Below, piece after piece: positions 53,417 to 61,779 of a stretch of 64,000 nucleotides of DNA. This DNA comes from Pedobacter cryoconitis (GTDB lineage Bacteria > Bacteroidota > Bacteroidia > Sphingobacteriales > Sphingobacteriaceae). Below the pieces are notes generated by a model, which worked only from the letters and a program-made list of their open reading frames with translations, was not told where the DNA came from and did not search any database. The stretch's first letter is position 1, and every line of letters begins with the position of its first letter. Made by a program: the position numbers and the translations under genes. The stretch is from positions 496,001 to 560,000 of the forward strand of contig NZ_JACHCG010000004.1 of NCBI RefSeq assembly GCF_014200595.1, written 5' to 3'.

Positions 53417-55613
53417 ATTCTATTTCCAATATGACCAGATGGACTGTGGAGCTGCATGTCTTGCCATGATATCATCGTATCATGGAAAAGACTTTGGTCT
53501 GCAATATCTGCGATCAAATATGTTTATTTCCAGAGAGGGTGTATCTTTATTAGGCATTAGTGACGTAGCTGTCAAAATCGGTTTTACAACAGTTACAGCA
53601 AAATTGACCCCAAGAGAGTTCAAGCCCGAACTGTTACCTTGTATTCTTCATTGGAAGCAAAATCATTTTGTGGTACTTTATAAGATTTCAAAAGACCTAT
53701 TGACAGGAAAAATGAAATATAAAATTGCAGATCCTGCTCATGGTTGGATTTGGGTTTTTGAAGAGAAATTTTTGGAATCCTGGTGTCCGGAAGAAAAGCA
53801 TGGTGTATCCTTATTCTTAGAACCTACTGAGAAGTTTCATACTCAGGTTCCAGCAAAATCAGAATCGTTGTCTGCTGTATATCTTTTCAGAATTTTGAAA
53901 TTATATAAGCGCCACTTCTTAGGTCTGTCAGTTTTTATGCTGCTGAGTTCTTTAACGATGCTGGTTTTGCCTATTCTAATGCAAAAACTTATAGATGAAG
54001 GCGTAGTCAAAAAGGATTTGCAAATGATTACTTACATTTTACTGGCTCAGTTGTCATTTTTTTTAGGGAATATAATTTTCGATATTTTTCGTAATCGCAT
54101 CCTTCTTTTCGTTGGAAATAAAATAAATATTCAGATTATTTCAGAATTTCTGACCAAACTCCTATCTCTTCCGATTCGCTTTTTTGACACCAAGTTAATG
54201 GGAGATTTTAATCAGAGGATACAAGATCATGAAAGGATCGAGCAATTTCTAACTTCTCAAGCATTACTCACCGTATTTTCTATGGTTAGTTTTTCTGTAT
54301 TCTTTGGTGTACTATGGTACTATGACCATCAGATTCTATTAGTGTATTTGATTTTAACCACATTATCTGTAGTCTGGTCGCTAGTTTGGTTGAAAAAGCG
54401 CAAAGTTTTAGATTATTCGCGTTTTCATCAAAGAGCTGAAAGTCAGGAGTCTATTTATGAAATCATAAACGGTGTATCAGAGATGAAACTTAATCAGTTC
54501 GAGATATACAAGAGAAATGAATGGGAAAAGATACAGCAGAAACTTTATAAGGTTAATACGAGCCTGCTTAAATTGGATCAAATTCAACTAGCTGGTTTTG
54601 AATTCCTGAATCAGCTGAAGAACATCATCGTTACATTCTTAACAGCCTCGTTCGTGGTAAACGGAGATATGACCATCGGAACTTTGTTAAGTGTGTCCTA
54701 TATCATAGGTCAAATGAATTCACCAGTAAATCAACTCGTTAACTTCTTCCGCTCCTTGCAGGACGCAAAACTAAGCCTATCCCGGCTCAACGAGGTCCAT
54801 TTACATGACGACGAAGAAAAAGGAGAATTTACTCCAATGCGTGTATCCGCATATCCCGCCAATGATAGTCTTTCAAGTAAAGGAATAAATATTAACAAGC
54901 TTTTTTTTCAATTTGAAGGGCCAAAATCACCATTTGTTTTGGAAGACGTCTCGCTCTTTATTCCTGATGGTAAAATTACGGCCATTGTTGGAGCGAGCGG
55001 TAGTGGTAAAACGACATTGATGAAATTGCTGATCAGGTTTTATGATCCGACACATGGAACTGTTTGCTATGATGATAAGAACATGCTTTCATTATCTCCA
55101 AAAAGCATACGGGAGCACTGTGGCGTGGTCATGCAGGATGGTTATATTTTTTCTGATACTATTGAGCGAAACATTGCTACAGGAGACGAGAATATTGATA
55201 GAGAGAAACTTTTGAACGCTGTCAGGATAGCCAATATTGGATCTTTTATTGATAGTCTCCCACTCGGATTCAAAACCAAAATCGGAGCGGCAGGAAATGG
55301 TATATCCGGTGGACAAAAACAACGTATCCTGATAGCCCGTGCGGTGTACAAGAACCCGTATTACATATTTTTTGATGAAGCAACCTCTGCATTGGATGCT
55401 GAAAATGAAAAGATAATTCACGATAATCTGCAATCCTTTTTTAGAGGAAAAACGGTTCTTATAATTGCGCATCGTCTATCTACCGTAAAAAATGCTGACC
55501 AGATAATTGTATTAAAACATGGGACAATTATAGAAAGAGGAAGTCACAGCGAATTAGTAGCGTATAGAAACGAATATTACAATTTGGTTAAAAACCAATT
55601 GGAATTAGACTAG
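53409..55613 (+). CDS. Peptidase-containing ABC transporter (C39 family) for the RiPP
   Basis: This 734-aa half-transporter starts with a C39 protease domain (about 1-130): Cys13 in QMDCGAACLAM, His86 in QNHFVVLY and Asp108 in IADPAHG form the catalytic set that cuts after Gly-Gly leaders. A six-helix membrane domain (about 160-450) follows, then an ATP-binding domain with Walker A GASGSGKTT near 528, signature ISGGQKQRI near 630 and Walker B FFDEATSALD near 655. It should remove the precursor leader while exporting the core. No HlyD-type membrane-fusion partner is encoded beside it. It overlaps the maturase gene. Confidence 0.95.
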   Translation: MLKFYFQYDQMDCGAACLAMISSYHGKDFGLQYLRSNMFISREGVSLLGISDVAVKIGFTTVTAKLTPREFKPELLPCILHWKQNHFVVLYKISKDLLTGKMKYKIADPAHGWIWVFEEKFLESWCPEEKHGVSLFLEPTEKFHTQVPAKSESLSAVYLFRILKLYKRHFLGLSVFMLLSSLTMLVLPILMQKLIDEGVVKKDLQMITYILLAQLSFFLGNIIFDIFRNRILLFVGNKINIQIISEFLTKLLSLPIRFFDTKLMGDFNQRIQDHERIEQFLTSQALLTVFSMVSFSVFFGVLWYYDHQILLVYLILTTLSVVWSLVWLKKRKVLDYSRFHQRAESQESIYEIINGVSEMKLNQFEIYKRNEWEKIQQKLYKVNTSLLKLDQIQLAGFEFLNQLKNIIVTFLTASFVVNGDMTIGTLLSVSYIIGQMNSPVNQLVNFFRSLQDAKLSLSRLNEVHLHDDEEKGEFTPMRVSAYPANDSLSSKGININKLFFQFEGPKSPFVLEDVSLFIPDGKITAIVGASGSGKTTLMKLLIRFYDPTHGTVCYDDKNMLSLSPKSIREHCGVVMQDGYIFSDTIERNIATGDENIDREKLLNAVRIANIGSFIDSLPLGFKTKIGAAGNGISGGQKQRILIARAVYKNPYYIFFDEATSALDAENEKIIHDNLQSFFRGKTVLIIAHRLSTVKNADQIIVLKHGTIIERGSHSELVAYRNEYYNLVKNQLELD

Positions 55614-55734
55614 CAAGACCGACAGACTTAACACTTCCAAAGAACTCACTGACCTCTTGTAAATTCCAAATTATGATCCTGATATAATACATGGGTATAC
55701 CATTCACCAATAGCTATAAGATATTTATACGTTC

Positions 55735-55842
55735 GTGAAAAATATAAAAATAGCAAGTACAATTTTCATTACAGGTACCAGCAGCGGGCTTGGTAAATTA
55801 ACCGCAATACACTTTGCAAAAAACTGTATAATTTCGGATTGA
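55735..55842 (+). pseudogene. Remnant of a short-chain dehydrogenase gene
   Basis: From the GTG at 55735, 35 codons read IFITGTSSGLGKLTAIHFAK, the Rossmann TGxxxGxG N-terminus of an SDR, then degenerate and stop at 55842. No catalytic YxxxK region follows before hemW at 55900. It marks the right edge of the accessory island. The enzyme's substrate cannot be told from this fragment. Confidence 0.75.
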
Positions 55843-55887
55843 AGTCATCTTTACAAACAGAGGTGCCTCAAAACACATAATTGCACT

Positions 55888-55895
55888 TACCTTTG
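55888..55895 (+). promoter_or_regulatory. Candidate -7 promoter element (TACCTTTG) for hemW
   Basis: It matches TAnnTTTG exactly and ends 4 nt before the hemW ATG, implying a leaderless or near-leaderless mRNA if it is used. Confidence 0.35.
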
Positions 55896-55899
55896 CCCC

Positions 55900-57045
55900 A
55901 TGGCAGGAATTTATATCCATATCCCCTTTTGTAAACAAGCTTGTAATTATTGTGATTTTCATTTCAGCACCTCTCTGCAGCACGTAGATGAAATGACTGA
56001 TGCGATTTGCAAAGAAATCCTTTTAAAAAAGAGCAGAATTTCTGATCAGCAGATAGGGAGTATCTATTTTGGTGGTGGCACACCTTCTCTTTTACCGGAG
56101 AAATCACTGGCCAGGATCTTTGACACTTTAACCTCCAATTTTTCTATTTCGGCCGATGCTGAAATCACTATTGAAACTAATCCAGATGATTTAGATGCAA
56201 AGAAAATTGCACAATTGCGTCAGCTTCCCGTCAACCGCTTCAGCATTGGCGTACAATCTTTTTTTAATGAAGATCTGGTTTGGATGAACAGGGCACATAC
56301 TTCCAATGAAGCAGAAACCTGTATTAAACGCAGTCAGGATGCGGGATTCGAGAATCTGAGTATCGACCTTATTTATGGGTTCCCTTTGCTGACCGATGAA
56401 AAATGGTTGAGCAACATCAACAAAGCGATCAGTTTGCAAACTCCACATATTTCGGCCTACTCGTTAACGGTTGAACCTAAAACAGCCTTAGCCGCAGCGA
56501 TAAAAAAGGGAAAGCAAATCCCTGTGAATGATGAACAAAGTGCGGCTCAGTTTATCACATTGACAGAAAAACTGGCTATTGCAGGCTTTGATCATTATGA
56601 AATATCAAATTATAGCTTACCCGGCCGCCATGCGGTACATAATACCAATTACTGGAGAGGTATCTCCTATTTAGGGATTGGCCCATCTGCACATGGCTTT
56701 AATGGAAATGTCAGGTATTTGAACATCGCAAACAATGCTAAATATATGCAGCAGTTAGCGCTGGGTAAATTGGCAGAAACGATAGAAGAACTGGATATCT
56801 ACGATCGCTTTAACGAATATATCATGACTTCGCTCCGCACCATGTGGGGTACAGATTTACAAAAAATAGGCAATGAATTTGGTAAGCTTTTCCTGGAAGA
56901 TACACTAAAAAACATAGTTCCATTTTTACAACGTGACTGGCTGAAAAACGAAAATAACAGGTTAATATTGACACCTGACGGCAAATTGTTTGCTGATTAT
57001 ATCGCTTCAGAGTTATTCCTTTTAGACGAACATCCGGAAGATTAA
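55900..57045 (+). CDS. hemW: Radical SAM family haem chaperone HemW
   Basis: This 381-aa protein begins MAGIYIHIPFCKQACNYCDF, the radical SAM motif CxxxCxxC of HemW (Cys11, 15, 18). The following residue pattern (YCDFHF rather than YCxC) fits HemW, not coproporphyrinogen dehydrogenase HemN. YFGGGTPSLL, RFSIGVQSFF and HYEISNYSLPG are typical. HemW binds haem and inserts it into respiratory enzymes. The ATG is close to a promoter element. It borders the RiPP island but is a housekeeping gene. Confidence 0.95.
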   Translation: MAGIYIHIPFCKQACNYCDFHFSTSLQHVDEMTDAICKEILLKKSRISDQQIGSIYFGGGTPSLLPEKSLARIFDTLTSNFSISADAEITIETNPDDLDAKKIAQLRQLPVNRFSIGVQSFFNEDLVWMNRAHTSNEAETCIKRSQDAGFENLSIDLIYGFPLLTDEKWLSNINKAISLQTPHISAYSLTVEPKTALAAAIKKGKQIPVNDEQSAAQFITLTEKLAIAGFDHYEISNYSLPGRHAVHNTNYWRGISYLGIGPSAHGFNGNVRYLNIANNAKYMQQLALGKLAETIEELDIYDRFNEYIMTSLRTMWGTDLQKIGNEFGKLFLEDTLKNIVPFLQRDWLKNENNRLILTPDGKLFADYIASELFLLDEHPED

Positions 57046-57069
57046 TCCTGAATAATTAATAAAAAAACA

Positions 57070-57873
57070 ATGAAGAATAAAGTAATCTGGATCACAGGAG
57101 CTTCTTCGGGTATCGGCGAAGCACTTGTTTATGCTTATAACAATTCAGGGGCAAACCTCATTATTTCTGCCCGTAACAGAGATGAACTTTTCAGGGTAAA
57201 AGGAAACTGTAAAAATCAGATCAATGTCCATGTCCTTTCTTTTGATCTGGAAGATACTGCGTTATTAGCAGACAAGGCCAGAGATGCACAAAAAATATTT
57301 GGCCATATTGATATGCTGATCAACAGCGGAGGACTGAGTCAACGGTCATTAGCACTGGAAACTGCTTTAAATGTGGAACAAAAGCTGATGAATGTTAACT
57401 TTTGGGGCACAGTCGCTTTGAGTAAGGCAGTATTGCCTCAGATGATCGCTAAAGGTGGAGGCAAAATTGTCTGCATCAGTAGTCTGACTGGTAAATTCGG
57501 AACTGCATACCGTTCTGCTTATGCCGCTTCCAAACATGCTTTACATGGATACTTTGATTCATTACGTTCAGAGGTAGCTGATAAAAATATCCAGATCACC
57601 CTGGTTTGCCCGGGTTATATTAAAACAAATATCTCGCTGAATGCAATGACTGCTGATGGCCAGCTGCATAGCCAGATGGACGAGAATCAGGAGCATGGTC
57701 TTGCCCCGGCTGAATGCGCAAGTTTAATCGTTAAAGCTATCCAACAAAACAAAGAAGAAGTCTATATGGGCGGCAAAGAAGTGAAGGGAATTTTATTCAA
57801 GCGCTTTTTTCCGTTAAGGTTCTCCAAATACATGAGAACAAAAAATTTGGCTATTCAGAAAACCAAGCACTAA
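57070..57873 (+). CDS. SDR family NAD(P)-dependent oxidoreductase
   Basis: This 267-aa classical short-chain dehydrogenase has the cofactor motif TGASSGIG (about 8-15), the NSGG segment near 88, catalytic Ser in CISSLTGKFG and the YAASK catalytic Tyr-Lys (about 150-154). An Arg in SARNRDEL suggests NADP preference. The substrate is unknown; it resembles the membrane-associated DHRS7B-type group with a basic C-terminus. It lies 24 bp after hemW. It differs from the SDR remnant at 55735. Confidence 0.92.
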   Translation: MKNKVIWITGASSGIGEALVYAYNNSGANLIISARNRDELFRVKGNCKNQINVHVLSFDLEDTALLADKARDAQKIFGHIDMLINSGGLSQRSLALETALNVEQKLMNVNFWGTVALSKAVLPQMIAKGGGKIVCISSLTGKFGTAYRSAYAASKHALHGYFDSLRSEVADKNIQITLVCPGYIKTNISLNAMTADGQLHSQMDENQEHGLAPAECASLIVKAIQQNKEEVYMGGKEVKGILFKRFFPLRFSKYMRTKNLAIQKTKH

Positions 57874-57906
57874 TATTCGCCGTATCTCCTGCTATAAAAC
57901 AAAATC

Positions 57907-58458
57907 ATGAAAAGATTCATCTTACCTGTATTTGTCATAGTAGCTATGGCATTTTCAACTTCAGTTTACGCTCAAAAAAATCCAATGGTTGGCGGTGCAG
58001 CAATGTATGCCAATAAAGATATTGTTGACAATGCGGTAAACTCAAAAGACCACACTACATTGGTTGCTGCTGTTAAAGCTGCCGGTCTTGTGGAAACTTT
58101 AAAAAGTGCCGGACCTTTCACTGTATTTGCGCCAACAAACGAAGCTTTTGACAAATTGCCAGCTGGTACTGTGGAAACAGTTTTAAAACCAGAAAACAAA
58201 GAGATGCTAACTAAAATCCTTACATACCATGTTGTTGCTGGAAAAATGGATTCAAAAGCAATTGCTAAAGCAATTAAAGCAGGTAATGGTAAAGCAGAAC
58301 TGACTACTGTATCTGGTGGAAAATTATGGGCTTCTATGGACGGAGACAAATTAATTTTAACAGATGAAAAAGGTGGAACAGCTACCGTTACTATTGCGAA
58401 TGTAATGCAGAAAAATGGTGTGATCCACGTTATTGACAGCGTGTTGATGCCTAACTAA
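57907..58458 (+). CDS. Fasciclin (FAS1) domain protein, secreted
   Basis: This 183-aa protein has a signal peptide ending SVYAQ and one FAS1 domain (about 40-182). The conserved H1 motif GPFTVFAPTNEAFDKLP and the YHVV block near 98, plus the C-terminal GVIHVIDSVLMP motif, are all clear. FAS1 domains mediate adhesion or matrix contact at the cell surface. It is 33 bp after the SDR gene and ends at a good intrinsic terminator. Confidence 0.93.
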   Translation: MKRFILPVFVIVAMAFSTSVYAQKNPMVGGAAMYANKDIVDNAVNSKDHTTLVAAVKAAGLVETLKSAGPFTVFAPTNEAFDKLPAGTVETVLKPENKEMLTKILTYHVVAGKMDSKAIAKAIKAGNGKAELTTVSGGKLWASMDGDKLILTDEKGGTATVTIANVMQKNGVIHVIDSVLMPN

Positions 58459-58486
58459 TTCTTTTAATTTATTTTTTATAATAATG

Positions 58487-58516
58487 AAAACACAGCATAA
58501 GTTGCTGTGTTTTTTT
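58487..58516 (+). terminator. Intrinsic terminator after the fasciclin gene
   Basis: Perfect 11-bp arms (58487-58497 and 58503-58513) with a TAAGT loop, ending in a run of T. It lies 28 bp after the stop codon. Confidence 0.88.
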
Positions 58517-58601
58517 ATTGTCAGAATTTTTTATTTTCCATTGACCTATTGGTAAGAAAAGTCAAATTCTATAATTTTACATGAATTAACATTATTTTAA
58601 C

Positions 58602-59483
58602 ATGAAGTTTGATTTAACTCAGATTGATTGCGTTGATGATATTTCCAAAGAGGATTTTGAAAAAAACTATCTCAATGCACGCAGGCCATTAGTCATTAAG
58701 AACATGGCTAAAAACTGGCCGGCATATGAGAAGTGGTCTATGGATTACATGAAAACTGTAGTTGGAGATAAATTAGTACCGCTCTACGATAGCTCTAAAG
58801 CTGATCCTTCCAAACCAATTAATGCTGCGGCTACAGAAATGAAGTTTGCAGATTATATTGACCTGATCAAAACTACCCCTACCGATCTTCGGATCTTCCT
58901 GTTCGATCCTATCAAACAGGCCCCTAAGTTACTAAATGATTATATCGCTCCAAAAGAGTTAATGGGCGGTTTTCTGGATAGTTATCCTAATATGTTTTTT
59001 GGTGGAAAAGGCTCTGTTACTTTCCTGCATTACGATATAGACATGGCTCATATCTTCCATACGCATTTTAATGGCCGCAAACATGTCATCTTATTTGAGA
59101 ATAAATGGAAGGAACGTCTTTATCAGATTCCATATGCAACTTATGCATTAGAAGATTATGATATTGAAAATCCTGATTTTGATAAATTCCCTGCCTTAAA
59201 AGGAGTAAAGGGTATAGAAGCCTATCTGGAACACGGGGATACGCTGTTTATGCCTACGGGTTACTGGCACTGGATGAAATACCTGGACGGCTCATTTTCT
59301 ATCAGCTTAAGGGCATGGGACAAGTCATGGGCAGTAAAAGCAAAGAGTCTATATAACCTGATCATCCAGCGTAAGTTCGATGACTTCATGAAAGCAAATT
59401 TCAGAGAGAAATACATGGCATGGAAAGAGCGGCTGGCTATAAAAAGGGCGAATAAAGCACTGGCAGAACATGCCCCATCCTAA
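58602..59483 (+). CDS. Cupin-like (JmjC-type) protein, first of a tandem pair
   Basis: This 293-aa protein has no signal peptide. It has a cupin_8/JmjC-like fold of the FIH-1 group: an iron-binding HYD (HxD) in VTFLHYDIDMAHIFH at about 146-148, GRKHVILFE near 160 and the distal His in YWHWMKYLDGSFSISLR near 228. Such proteins are 2-oxoglutarate-dependent oxygenases or hydroxylases, though target proteins here are unknown. It is followed after 116 bp by a close paralogue. Confidence 0.85.
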   Translation: MKFDLTQIDCVDDISKEDFEKNYLNARRPLVIKNMAKNWPAYEKWSMDYMKTVVGDKLVPLYDSSKADPSKPINAAATEMKFADYIDLIKTTPTDLRIFLFDPIKQAPKLLNDYIAPKELMGGFLDSYPNMFFGGKGSVTFLHYDIDMAHIFHTHFNGRKHVILFENKWKERLYQIPYATYALEDYDIENPDFDKFPALKGVKGIEAYLEHGDTLFMPTGYWHWMKYLDGSFSISLRAWDKSWAVKAKSLYNLIIQRKFDDFMKANFREKYMAWKERLAIKRANKALAEHAPS

Positions 59484-59599
59484 TTAAGAATCAGTTTAAT
59501 TTCAGATAGTATATTTTTTCTGCGTCATACCTTGCCTTTTTATATAAATAAATAGATTTAAATTTACACTTTTGTTCTCAAACAAGATCTTTTTTGATT

Positions 59600-60484
59600 A
59601 TGAGCTTTATATTAAAGCCGGTAGATACCGTTGAGAATATCAGTCCCGCAGATTTTAAAAAAAACTATTTAGACCCTAGAAAACCTCTAATCATTAAAGG
59701 TTTAACAAAGAGCTGGCCTGCAAGAGAAAAGTGGACAACTGAGTACCTGAAAGAAATTGCCGGTAACCTGGAGGTTCCTTTATATGACAATGCAAAAGTA
59801 GACCCTTCCAAGCCTATCAATTCGGCGGCAGCGCATATGCGTTTCGGCGATTACCTTGATTTGATTAAGTCAGAGCCTACAGAACTCCGTATATTTTTCT
59901 TTAATTTATTTAAGCATGTACCGAGCCTGATCAAGGACATTGTATTGCCTAAAGATCTAATGGGTGGTTTCATCGAGAGTATGCCCGCCATGTTTTTTGG
60001 TGGTTCAAACTCTGTGACCTTCCTGCACTATGACATTGATCTTCCACACCTTTTTCATACACACTTTGGTGGCAGAAAACATATCATCTTATTTGATAAT
60101 AAATGGAAAGACCGTCTTTATTGTATTCCAAATGCTACTTATGCGCTGGAAGATTATGATGTAGCCAATCCTGATTTTGATAAATTCCCTGCACTCAAAG
60201 GCGTAGAAGGATATGAAGTTTTCCTTGAACATGGCGATACCCTATTCATGCCTACAGGAATGTGGCACTGGATGAAATATCTGGATGGTTCTTTCTCTTT
60301 AAGTTTAAGAGCATGGGATGCTTCTCCAATCAGAAAAGCACAAAGTTTATTTAACCTTGCTATTAAAGGTGGTTTAGACAGTGTTTTGAAAATGGCATTA
60401 AAAGCTCCTTACGCAGAATTCAGAGAAAAACTGGCTATTAAAAGAGCAGAAAAGGCATTAGCTAAAGGCTTACCAAAAAAATAA
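59600..60484 (+). CDS. Cupin-like (JmjC-type) protein, second of a tandem pair
   Basis: This 294-aa paralogue of the preceding gene shares most of its length: KPLIIKGLTKSWPAREKW, LYDNAKVDPSKPIN, the HYD metal site in VTFLHYDIDLPHLFH, and MWHWMKYLDGSFSLSLR with the distal His. I chose the ATG at 59600; a TTG at 59594 adds only two residues. The metal residues are intact in both copies, so both are probably active and the second is not decaying. It ends at a clear terminator. Confidence 0.85.
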   Translation: MSFILKPVDTVENISPADFKKNYLDPRKPLIIKGLTKSWPAREKWTTEYLKEIAGNLEVPLYDNAKVDPSKPINSAAAHMRFGDYLDLIKSEPTELRIFFFNLFKHVPSLIKDIVLPKDLMGGFIESMPAMFFGGSNSVTFLHYDIDLPHLFHTHFGGRKHIILFDNKWKDRLYCIPNATYALEDYDVANPDFDKFPALKGVEGYEVFLEHGDTLFMPTGMWHWMKYLDGSFSLSLRAWDASPIRKAQSLFNLAIKGGLDSVLKMALKAPYAEFREKLAIKRAEKALAKGLPKK

Positions 60485-60543
60485 GGGCACACCTTTGTGT
60501 CATAATTCCTTTCCGATTACGGCTTATACCCAGCCTTTATATC

Positions 60544-60574
60544 AAAAAACCAGTATTCAGCGTACTGGTTTTTT
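60544..60574 (+). terminator. Intrinsic terminator after the second cupin gene
   Basis: Perfect 12-bp arms AAAAAACCAGTA/TACTGGTTTTTT with a TTCAGCG loop, 60 bp after the stop codon. Confidence 0.9.
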
Positions 60575-60664
60575 GCGTTTAAGCTCCGGAGGGTATTTTT
60601 ACAAGCAGGTAACATTAGTTCTCTGGCAAACTTTTACCTTCGATATTCCGTTATATACTAACAT

Positions 60665-61762
60665 ATGAGAGGTTTCCATTTTTCTAATTTTCAAGCAGAT
60701 GACAAGCCTAAGGGCGGGTTTGATGAAATGCTGAAGTTATTTACCCAGCTATTGAATTACACTGCGGGTGATGCAGGTGAAACATTGGCCTGGATGAATG
60801 AACTGGACAAGCAATATAAGTTTACCACGGGCGATTACGGCATGGGTGATTTCATTGATGAGCTGAAAGATAAGGGTTATATCAAAGAAGATTCCAAGGA
60901 TGGCAATATGGAGATTACTTCCAAAACCGAACAGGTAATCCGCAAGTCTGCACTGGAGGAGATATTCGGCAAGCTGAAGAAGGCCGGAAAGGGTAATCAC
61001 AATAGCAATATCTCTGGTATCGGGGAAGAAAAGAATGCAGACCGCCGTGAATATACCTTTGGTGATAGTCTGGATCAGATTGATATGACTGCGTCTATAC
61101 AAAATGCTCAAATCAATCATGGTATCGGTAATTTCACTTTAACTGAGGGTGACCTGGAAGTAGAGGAAAAAGACCACAAAACGCTTACTTCTACGGTGCT
61201 GATGATTGATATTTCCCACTCTATGATTTTATATGGGGAAGATAGAATTACGCCGGCCAAAAAGGTAGCGATGGCGCTGGCCGAACTGATTAAAACGCGT
61301 TATCCTAAAGATACACTCGATATTGTAGTATTTGGAAATGATGCCTGGCCGATTACGGTGAAGGATCTTCCTTATTTACAGGTTGGGCCTTACCATACCA
61401 ATACCCTTGCGGGTTTAGAACTGGCCGCAGACTTACTGCGTCGCCGGAAAACACATAACAAACAAATTTTCATGATTACTGATGGTAAACCGACCTGTCT
61501 GAAAGAGAACGGCCGTTACTATAAAAACAGTATGGGACTGGATAGAAAGGTGATTAATAAAACCCTGAATATGGCTGCACAGTGCAAGCGCCTGAATATC
61601 CCGATTACGACCTTTATGATTGCCCAGGATCCCTATTTACAACAATTTGTAAGGGAGTTTACAGAAATAAACGGGGGAAGGGCATTTTACAGCTCCTTAA
61701 CTGGTTTAGGCGAGTACATTTTTGAAGATTATATTAAAAACCGAAGAAAAATAGTCCGTTAA
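60665..61762 (+). CDS. VWA-domain protein paired with an AAA ATPase
   Basis: This 365-aa cytoplasmic protein has a helical N-terminal half and a von Willebrand factor A domain from about residue 175. The metal-ion site DISHS (MIDISHSM, DxSxS) at about 182-186 is intact, and FMITDGKPT provides the downstream acidic residue. VWA proteins of this type work with the MoxR-like ATPase encoded next to them, often in complex assembly or metal-chelatase-like activity. The AAA gene follows after 17 bp. The target is unknown. Confidence 0.85.
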   Translation: MRGFHFSNFQADDKPKGGFDEMLKLFTQLLNYTAGDAGETLAWMNELDKQYKFTTGDYGMGDFIDELKDKGYIKEDSKDGNMEITSKTEQVIRKSALEEIFGKLKKAGKGNHNSNISGIGEEKNADRREYTFGDSLDQIDMTASIQNAQINHGIGNFTLTEGDLEVEEKDHKTLTSTVLMIDISHSMILYGEDRITPAKKVAMALAELIKTRYPKDTLDIVVFGNDAWPITVKDLPYLQVGPYHTNTLAGLELAADLLRRRKTHNKQIFMITDGKPTCLKENGRYYKNSMGLDRKVINKTLNMAAQCKRLNIPITTFMIAQDPYLQQFVREFTEINGGRAFYSSLTGLGEYIFEDYIKNRRKIVR

Positions 61763-61779
61763 TCCGGACAAATACACCT

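Noticed and set aside
55900..57045. hemW as an additional RiPP radical SAM maturase because it borders the cluster
   Set aside because: It has HemW motifs, a different promoter and a clear housekeeping identity, and is separated by the SDR remnant.
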